Made by a program: the position numbers and the translations under genes. 64,000 nt of DNA from Aquabacter cavernae (GTDB taxonomy: Bacteria; Pseudomonadota; Alphaproteobacteria; Rhizobiales; Xanthobacteraceae): positions 186,001 through 250,000 of the forward strand of contig NZ_RWKV01000017.1 in the NCBI RefSeq assembly GCF_003993795.1, in the 5' to 3' direction. How positions within the stretch are numbered: the first letter of the stretch is position 1; each line of letters opens with the position of its first letter. The notes below the pieces were generated by a model, which was not told the origin of the DNA, searched no databases, and was given only the letters and a program-made list of their open reading frames with translations. Of this stretch, positions 58,074 to 64,000 are shown in pieces.

Positions 58074-60266
58074 ATGGCGGACCGGACCGAACTCTCACCC
58101 GCGGCACCCTGGATCCAGCTTTCCACCACCAAGGCGGACTGGGCGGCGGCGGACCCGAAGCTGCTGGGCGACCTCCTCACCCAGATGAGCCTGATCCGCG
58201 CCTTCGAGGAAACGGTGCTGGAATTTGCGGGCGAAGGGCTGGTGCACGGCCCGGCCCATTCCTCCATCGGCCAGGAAGGGGGAGCTGCGGGCTCCATCGT
58301 CGGCCTGCGGCCGGGCGACCATGTGAACGGCTCTCATCGCGGCCACCACCAGTTCCTGGCCAAGGCCCTGTCCTATGTGGCGCCCGGCCTCGATCCGAAG
58401 GCCGCTTTCCCCGCCCCCATCGAGCCCCTGCTCTATCGCTCGCTGGCCGAGATCTGCGGCCTGGAGCCCGGCTTCGGCCATGGGCGCGGCGGGTCCATGC
58501 ATCTGCGCTGGGGCGAGGCGGGGGCCATCGGCACCAATGCCATCGTGGGCGGCGGCGTGCCTTTGGCGGCGGGCGCGGCCATGGCCCACAAGCTGGCCGG
58601 GACGGGGGACGTGGCCCTCTCCTATTTCGGCGACGGCGCGGTGAATATCGGCGCGGTTCTGGAGACCATGAACCTCGCCGCCGCCTGGAACCTGCCGCTG
58701 CTCTTCTTCATCGAGAATAACGGATATGCGGTGGCCACCACCGTGGAGGAGGCGACCCGCGACCCGCGCCTCTCCGGGCGCGGCCCCGCCTTCGGCATCC
58801 CCTCCTGGCGGGTGGACGGCATGGACCCGCTGGCGGTGCACCTCGCCACGCAGGAGGCGCTGGCCGTGATGCGCTCCGGCCAGGGCCCCGCCGTCATCGA
58901 GGCGGAGGTCTACCGCTATTTCCACCAGAACGGCCCGCTGCCCGGCTCCGCCTTCGGCTATCGCACCAAGGAGGAGGAAGCCGCGTGGCGCGCCCGCGAT
59001 CCCATCATGCGCGTCGCCCGCGCCATGATCGCGCGCAAGCTGCTGACCCAGGGCCAGTTCGACGACATGACGGAGCGCTGCAAGGCGCTCATGACCGAGG
59101 TGGGCACGCGGCTGGTGGAGCCCCAGGACAATCGCCGCCGCATCAAGCCGAGCCTGTGGCCGGACACCGGCTTCGTGGACCAGGGCATCAGGGGCGATCT
59201 CTCCGAACTGTCCGGCGCGCATTCCGCCGAGGCGGACGCCTTCGCCGGGCCGCTGGTGGAGCGCAAGTTCGTGGACGCCATCGCCGACGTGCTGCACCGG
59301 CGCTTCGAGACGGACGAGCGCCTCGTCATCATGGGCGAGGACATCCACAAGCTGAAGGGCGGCACCAACGGGGCGACACGCGGCCTTGCCGCCGCCTATC
59401 CCGGCCGGGTGTTCGGCACGCCCATCAGCGAGGGGGCGTTCGCGGGGCTGGCGGGCGGCATCGCCATGGACGGGCGCTACCGGCCCATCGTGGAATTCAT
59501 GTATCCCGACTTCATGTGGGTGGCCGCCGACCAGGTGTTCAACCAGATCGGCAAGGCGCGGCACATGTTCGGCGCGGACGTGGACGTGCCCCTCGTGCTG
59601 CGCACCAAGATCGCCATGGGCACCGGCTACGGCTCCCAGCATTCGCTGGACCCGGCGGGCATGTTCGCCACCTCCCCCGGCTGGCGCATCGTCGCCGCCT
59701 CCACGCCCTTCGACTATGTGGGCCTCATGAATGCGGCGCTGGCCTGCAACGATCCCGTGCTCGTCATCGAGCATGTGGACCTCTACCAGACCCAGGGCAC
59801 CATTCCGGCCGGTGATCTCGACTACATCATCCCGCTGGGCAAGGCGCGGGTGGCGCGACCGGGGCGGGAGCTGACCATCCTCACCTATTCGGCCATGGTC
59901 CATCGCTGCCTGGAGGCGGTGGAGCGGCTGGGCGTGGACGCGGAGATCATCGACCTGCGCAGCCTCGACCGGGCCTCGCTGGACTGGGAGACCATCGGCG
60001 CCTCCCTCATGAAGACCAACAATGTGGTGGTGTGCGAGCAGGGCTCCTCCTCCACCGCCTACGGCATCCTGCTCGCCGACGAGATCCAGCGCCGCTACAT
60101 GGACTGGCTGGACCAGCCGGTGCAGCGCGTGTCCGGCAAGGTGGCCTCGCCCACCATCTCCAAGGTGCTGGAGCGCGCCGCCTTCGCCGGGACGGAAGAG
60201 GTGATGGCGGGCCTCGCCTTGGCCATGGCCGCCAAAGGCACCCCCATCACCGTGGCGGCCGAGTGA
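58074..60266 (+). CDS. Fused E1 alpha-beta thiamine-diphosphate 2-oxoacid dehydrogenase
   Basis: 730 aa. The alpha part (residues ~30-375) has the ThDP motif GDGAVNIGAVLETMN near 186, ending in NN near 213. The beta part (~385-730) has PISEGAFAGLAGGIAM, VEFMYPDFMWVAADQVFNQ and the transketolase C-terminal domain. E1 alpha and beta are normally separate in acetoin, pyruvate (alpha2beta2) or branched-chain dehydrogenases. The ATG at 58074 follows CCGGAGGA. No lipoyl E2 or E3 gene is present nearby, so it must borrow them or act alone, for example on a 2-oxoacid or 1,2-diketone. Its stop overlaps the GMC gene start (TGATG). Confidence 0.9.
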   Translation: MADRTELSPAAPWIQLSTTKADWAAADPKLLGDLLTQMSLIRAFEETVLEFAGEGLVHGPAHSSIGQEGGAAGSIVGLRPGDHVNGSHRGHHQFLAKALSYVAPGLDPKAAFPAPIEPLLYRSLAEICGLEPGFGHGRGGSMHLRWGEAGAIGTNAIVGGGVPLAAGAAMAHKLAGTGDVALSYFGDGAVNIGAVLETMNLAAAWNLPLLFFIENNGYAVATTVEEATRDPRLSGRGPAFGIPSWRVDGMDPLAVHLATQEALAVMRSGQGPAVIEAEVYRYFHQNGPLPGSAFGYRTKEEEAAWRARDPIMRVARAMIARKLLTQGQFDDMTERCKALMTEVGTRLVEPQDNRRRIKPSLWPDTGFVDQGIRGDLSELSGAHSAEADAFAGPLVERKFVDAIADVLHRRFETDERLVIMGEDIHKLKGGTNGATRGLAAAYPGRVFGTPISEGAFAGLAGGIAMDGRYRPIVEFMYPDFMWVAADQVFNQIGKARHMFGADVDVPLVLRTKIAMGTGYGSQHSLDPAGMFATSPGWRIVAASTPFDYVGLMNAALACNDPVLVIEHVDLYQTQGTIPAGDLDYIIPLGKARVARPGRELTILTYSAMVHRCLEAVERLGVDAEIIDLRSLDRASLDWETIGASLMKTNNVVVCEQGSSSTAYGILLADEIQRRYMDWLDQPVQRVSGKVASPTISKVLERAAFAGTEEVMAGLALAMAAKGTPITVAAE

Positions 60267-61870
60267 TGGAGACGTTCGACCATGTGATCGTGGGCGGCGG
60301 CACCGCCGGCTGCATCCTCGCCGCCCGCCTCTCCGAAGATCCGCGCCGCTCCGTCCTGCTGCTGGAGGCGGGCGGCCGGGATGACGGCTTCTGGATCCCC
60401 ATCCCCGCCGGCTTCTCCAAGCTGCTCTCGGGCAGCGACTTCAACTGGCGCTTCTCCACAGAGCCGGAAGACGGCACGGGCAACCGCACCATCGTGGTGC
60501 CGCGCGGCAAGGGGCTGGGCGGCTCCACCCTCATCAACGGCATGATCTATGTGCGCGGCCAGCCGCGCGATTTCGACGGCTGGGCGCAGATGGGCGCCAA
60601 GGGCTGGTCGTTCGACGACGTGCTGCCCTATTTCAAGAAGCTGGAGACCTTCCAGGCCCCCGATGCGGACCCGGCCGTGCGCGGCACGTCCGGCCCCATG
60701 AACATCGTGCGGGTGGGCGAGCGGGCGGTGCTCGCCGAAGCCTTCATCGCCGCCGGCACGCAGGCGGGCCTGCCGCAGAACCCGGACTATAACGGCCTCG
60801 ATCAGGAAGGCGTCGGCTACTATCAGGTGAACCAGAAGAACGGGCGTCGCTGGACCGTGACGGACGCCTATCTGCGCCCCGCCTTGGGCCGGGCGAACCT
60901 GAAGGTGATCACCCACGCGCAGGCGACCGGCCTCGTTCTGGAGGGGCGTCGCGTCACCGGCGTGCGCTTCCGGCGCGCGGGCGTGGAGGAGACCGTCTCA
61001 GCACGCGCCGAGGTGATCCTGGCGGCGGGCGCGGTCCAGTCGCCGCATCTGCTGGAAGTGTCGGGCATCGGCCATCCCGATGTGCTGGCCAAGGCGGGCA
61101 TCGGCCTCGTCCATGCGCTTCCCGGCGTGGGCAACAATTACCAGGACCATTTCGCCACGCGCATGAACTGGCGGGTGTCCCAGCCCATCACCCTCAACGA
61201 GACCAGTCGCGGCTGGCGGCTCGCCCGCTCGGTGGCGCAATATTACCTGACCCGCAGGGGTATCCTGACCCTGGGCACCGGGCTCGCCTTCGGCTTCGTG
61301 AAGACCCGGCCGGAGCTGGAAACGCCGGACGTGCAGTATTTTTTCATGCACGCCAGCTACGCCAATGCCGCCGACCGGGCGCTGGATCGCCTGCCCGGCA
61401 TGACCATCGGCGTCACGCAATTGCGGCCGCAGTCGGTGGGCTCCATCCACGCCAAGAGCGCGGACCCGCTCACGCCCCCCGCCATCCGTCCCAATTTCCT
61501 CGCGGTGCAGGAGGATTGCGACGCGCTGGTGGGCGGCATGCGGATCGCCCGGCGCATCATCGAGCAGCCGGCCATGGACCCTTATCGCGCCTTCGAGATG
61601 AATCCCGGCCCCGAGGTGAACACCGACCCCGAATGGCTGGATTTCGCCCGCCGCACGGGCCAGACCATCTATCACCCGGTGGGCACCTGCGCCATGGGCG
61701 CGGGGCCCGCCGCCGTGGTGGATTCCCGCCTGCGCCTCCTGGGCCTGGACGGCCTGCGCATCGCCGACGCCTCCGTCATGCCCACGCTCGTCTCCGCCAA
61801 CACGGCGGCGGCGGTGATGATGATCGCGGAAAAGGCCGCCGACCTCATCGCCGCCGACGCGAAAAGGTGA
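60266..61870 (+). CDS. GMC-family FAD oxidoreductase (choline dehydrogenase-like)
   Basis: 534 aa. The FAD dinucleotide motif VGGGTAGCILAARLSED is near residues 9-25, GKGLGGSTLINGMIYVRG is the GMC signature 1 region, and the active-site His is in YHPVGTCAMG near 470. The conserved C-terminal block SANTAAAVMMIAEKAADLI follows. It oxidises a primary or secondary alcohol and passes electrons to a quinone or cytochrome. It is the last gene of the import/catabolism operon and probably catalyses an early alcohol oxidation. Confidence 0.92.
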   Translation: METFDHVIVGGGTAGCILAARLSEDPRRSVLLLEAGGRDDGFWIPIPAGFSKLLSGSDFNWRFSTEPEDGTGNRTIVVPRGKGLGGSTLINGMIYVRGQPRDFDGWAQMGAKGWSFDDVLPYFKKLETFQAPDADPAVRGTSGPMNIVRVGERAVLAEAFIAAGTQAGLPQNPDYNGLDQEGVGYYQVNQKNGRRWTVTDAYLRPALGRANLKVITHAQATGLVLEGRRVTGVRFRRAGVEETVSARAEVILAAGAVQSPHLLEVSGIGHPDVLAKAGIGLVHALPGVGNNYQDHFATRMNWRVSQPITLNETSRGWRLARSVAQYYLTRRGILTLGTGLAFGFVKTRPELETPDVQYFFMHASYANAADRALDRLPGMTIGVTQLRPQSVGSIHAKSADPLTPPAIRPNFLAVQEDCDALVGGMRIARRIIEQPAMDPYRAFEMNPGPEVNTDPEWLDFARRTGQTIYHPVGTCAMGAGPAAVVDSRLRLLGLDGLRIADASVMPTLVSANTAAAVMMIAEKAADLIAADAKR

Positions 61871-62020
61871 ACCGGAAATCGCCGCCGCACTGCGACGCAC
61901 AAGGTTTTTCACTTTTCCTTCGCTTCCGCCTCGGATAATCGAATCTGAAAGCGCGCTGCTGGGGATGGCGCGCGGGCGGCGCATGCCGCCCTGGGGGCAA
62001 CGGAATAGAGGCCGGCTGAA

Positions 62021-62671
62021 ATGGCTTTCACTTTGAAGATCCTGTCGCGGACCATGCTGCTCCGGGTCGGCGCATTCGCTTTCGGCGCGCTCACCTTCGG
62101 CTCCATCGCCATGGCCCAGTCCACGCCGGTGCCCCCGCGCGGCATGGGCGCGACCATGGATATCGGCGACCAGCCGGGCCGCGAGGCTCCTGCCGACGAC
62201 GAGGTGAGCATCGACCCCGCCTATCGCCGCCAGCCGGTGTATTTCCGCACCACCGAGGCGCCGGGCACCATCATCATCTCCACCAATGACCGCTTTCTCT
62301 ATCTGGTTGAGGGCAACAACCGGGCGCTGCGCTACGGTATCGGCGTGGGCCGCGACGGCTTCACCTGGCAGGGCCTCGTGAAGGTGGAACGCAAGGCCGA
62401 GTGGCCCGACTGGACCCCGCCCGCCGAGATGATCCAGCGCCAGCCCTATCTGCCGCGCTTCATGGCCGGCGGCCCCGGCAATCCCATGGGCGCCCGCGCG
62501 CTCTATCTGGGCGGCACGGTCTACCGCATCCACGGCACCAACCAGCCCGAGACCATCGGCTATGCGGTGTCCTCCGGCTGCTTCCGGCTCGTGAACAGCG
62601 AGATCATCGATCTCTACAGCCGCGTGCCGGTTGGCGCCAAGGTCATCGTCCGACAGGCCGTGACCCTCTGA
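62021..62671 (+). CDS. L,D-transpeptidase (YkuD domain)
   Basis: 216 aa exported enzyme. An N-terminal signal peptide (hydrophobic core about 14-30, SIAMAQ) is followed by a YkuD domain with the catalytic block HGTNQPETIGYAVSSGCFRL; the nucleophile is the Cys near residue 187. It cross-links meso-DAP residues of peptidoglycan or anchors proteins to it. A hairpin (GGGCGGC-GCAT-GCCGCCC, 61974-61991) lies in its leader and a rho-independent terminator follows, so it is monocistronic. Confidence 0.92.
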   Translation: MAFTLKILSRTMLLRVGAFAFGALTFGSIAMAQSTPVPPRGMGATMDIGDQPGREAPADDEVSIDPAYRRQPVYFRTTEAPGTIIISTNDRFLYLVEGNNRALRYGIGVGRDGFTWQGLVKVERKAEWPDWTPPAEMIQRQPYLPRFMAGGPGNPMGARALYLGGTVYRIHGTNQPETIGYAVSSGCFRLVNSEIIDLYSRVPVGAKVIVRQAVTL

Positions 62672-62679
62672 TTTCGACG

Positions 62680-62707
62680 AAGGCCGCCCCGGGGCGGCCT
62701 TCCTTTT
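62680..62707 (+). terminator. Rho-independent terminator after L,D-transpeptidase
   Basis: Perfect 11-bp arms AAGGCCGCCCC / GGGGCGGCCTT followed by TCCTTTT, 8 bp after the stop codon. Confidence 0.9.
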
Positions 62708-62773
62708 ATCTGCGCGCCGTCCTCCGGGCGGTGATCCCGAACTCCTGATTTCCTTATCGGAACGAGGCTTCCC

Positions 62774-63787
62774 ATGAAGACCTTCCTGGCCCTGGTCGCC
62801 GGCGCCGCCGTCGCGCTCGCCGCCCACGGCGCGTCCGCGCAGACGCTGAAGACCGTCAAGGATCGCGGCACGCTGAATTGCGGCGTCAGCCGCGGCCTGC
62901 CCGGCTTCTCCGCGCCGGATGCCAAGGGCGTCTGGACCGGCTTCGACGTGGATTATTGCCGCGCAATCGCGGCGGCCGTGTTCGACGATCCCAGCAAGGT
63001 CACCTTCTTCCCCCTCTCCGCCGACGAGCGCTTCCCGGCCCTTCAGAAGGGCCAGATCGACGTGCTCTCGCGCAATTCCACCTGGACGGTGGAGCGCGAG
63101 GCCGGGCTCGGCCTGCTGTTCAGCGCCATCACCTATTATGACGGCCAGGGCTTCCTGGTGCCCACCAAGCGCAACATCGTCTCGGCCCTGGAGCTGGACG
63201 GCTCGAAGGTGTGCGTCCAGAGCGGCACCACCGCAATGGGCTACACGCAGGACTTCTTCACCGCCAACACCATGAAGCTGGAACTCGTGACCGTGCCCAA
63301 CACGGACGAGCTGGTGAAGGCCTATGAGGACGGGCGCTGCAACACGCTCACCACCGACGTGTCGCAGCTCTATGCCCTGCGCCTCGTCATGAAGAAGCCG
63401 TCCGACCACATCGTGGTGCCGGACGTGATCTCCAAGGAGCCGCTCGGCCCGGTGGTCCGCCAGGGCGACGACCAGTGGTTCAACATCGTCAAGTGGACCC
63501 ACTACGCCATGCTGAACGCCGAGGAACTCGGCGTGACCACCGCCAACCTCGCCGAGGGGCTGAAGTCCCAGAAGCCGGACGTGAAGCGCCTGCTGGGCCA
63601 GGAAGGCGCCTATGGCGAGCAGCTCGGCCTCACCAAGGATTTCGCGGCCCGCATCGTGAAGGCCGTGGGCAATTACGGCGAGGTCTATGAGCGCAACGTG
63701 GGCACCGGCTCGCGCCTCGCCATCCCGCGCGGCATCAACCAGCTCTGGAGCCTCGGCGGCATCCAGTACGCCCCGCCCTTCCGCTGA
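62774..63787 (+). CDS. General L-amino-acid ABC transporter binding protein (AapJ-like)
   Basis: 337 aa periplasmic binding protein with a Sec signal peptide (residues 1-22, HGASAQ). TLKTVKDRGTLNCGVSRGLP, GFDVDYCRAIAAAVFDD and LSRNSTWTVEREAGLGLLFS are hallmarks of the AapJ/BztA branch, which binds many L-amino acids. Its permease and ATPase genes (aapQMP type) are not in the window and may lie to the right, beyond a strong terminator. Some aap loci have such a stem-loop after aapJ to keep binding protein in excess. Confidence 0.9.
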   Translation: MKTFLALVAGAAVALAAHGASAQTLKTVKDRGTLNCGVSRGLPGFSAPDAKGVWTGFDVDYCRAIAAAVFDDPSKVTFFPLSADERFPALQKGQIDVLSRNSTWTVEREAGLGLLFSAITYYDGQGFLVPTKRNIVSALELDGSKVCVQSGTTAMGYTQDFFTANTMKLELVTVPNTDELVKAYEDGRCNTLTTDVSQLYALRLVMKKPSDHIVVPDVISKEPLGPVVRQGDDQWFNIVKWTHYAMLNAEELGVTTANLAEGLKSQKPDVKRLLGQEGAYGEQLGLTKDFAARIVKAVGNYGEVYERNVGTGSRLAIPRGINQLWSLGGIQYAPPFR

Positions 63788-63817
63788 GCGCGACACCTCT
63801 TCTTCCATCCGCGTGCA

Positions 63818-63844
63818 ACGGGGGCTTCGGCCCCCGTTTTCTTT
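63818..63844 (+). terminator. Rho-independent terminator after AapJ-like gene
   Basis: ACGGGGGC / GCCCCCGT stem with a TTCG tetraloop, followed by TTTCTTTT. A textbook intrinsic terminator 30 bp past the stop. Confidence 0.92.
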
Positions 63845-64000
63845 TGGGCGAGGCGTTTCGGGCGGGCGAGAGCATGACGTTAGGGCAGATTGAAATCTCC
63901 CCCCTTTGCCCCATTCGCGCGCCTCGCAGAAACGTGAGGGGGTGCCGGCCTTCCATGCTCGGCATTGACGTAGCGTCGCCTTAGAGTGCGATCGCCTGTC
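63845..64000. other. Right-edge intergenic sequence
   Basis: No convincing gene start or RNA. Contains TTAGAGTGCGATCGCCTGTC at the very end, possibly the start of another intergenic repeat cut by the window. Confidence 0.4.

Noticed and set aside
63735-63965. A 76-codon minus-strand frame at the right end
   Set aside because: It overlaps the AapJ-like gene end and its terminator and has no ribosome site or recognisable domain.

Overview
The window is GC-rich, densely packed bacterial DNA. Long overlapping operons, TonB-independent ABC importers, Tat/Sec-exported binding proteins, OpgH, giant type V autotransporters and RIME-like palindromes point to an alphaproteobacterium of the Hyphomicrobiales. 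A Xanthobacter/Azorhizobium/Ancylobacter-type organism is my inference from gene style; no rRNA or marker gene is present to prove it. No tRNA, rRNA, CRISPR array, transposase or phage gene was recognised.

Region 1 (1-11970): a ten-gene minus-strand operon faces a LysR regulator. In transcription order it holds a biotin carboxylase, PxpB-like and PxpC-like carboxyltransferase halves, a 72-aa biotin carrier, an aminotransferase, a polyamine-type ABC importer (binding protein, two permeases, ATPase) and a molybdenum hydroxylase large subunit that runs off the left edge. Together they look like uptake and catabolism of a small nitrogen compound through a four-piece, urea-carboxylase-like enzyme.

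Region 2 (11971-19790): an organosulfur scavenging island with two DszC/SfnB-like flavin monooxygenases, two NtaA/SnaA/DszA-like monooxygenases, a nitroreductase-type flavoprotein and a solitary MetQ-like binding protein. Three promoters share an AT-rich motif.

Region 3 (19907-39560): two tandem giant autotransporters (3004 and 2873 aa). One is built from PATR repeats; the other is a glycine-rich protein with about 30 QSIGGGGG repeats. The glucan synthase OpgH lies upstream of them.

Region 4 (39636-45628): a compact set of GTP-derived or pteridine-like genes: a BchC-like dehydrogenase, a strongly degenerate 6-pyruvoyl-tetrahydropterin synthase (PTPS) homologue, a GT4 glycosyltransferase and a methyltransferase on the plus strand, then a RibD-reductase-like protein with a cytochrome b561 on the minus strand, then RibA. 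This is my best candidate for an undescribed pathway. An SDR, a hotdog thioesterase and a lone methyltransferase follow.

Region 5 (48055-61870): a catabolic island. A quinone oxidoreductase-two SDR-GntR/FCD operon is divergent from a branched-chain-type ABC importer with a fused LivM-LivG. The importer genes continue into a shikimate dehydrogenase-like protein, an SDR, a fused E1 alpha-beta thiamine dehydrogenase and a GMC oxidoreductase. FCD-type operator candidates sit in the divergent promoter and before the regulator gene.

Region 6 (61871-64000): an L,D-transpeptidase and an AapJ-like amino-acid binding protein, each followed by a good intrinsic terminator.
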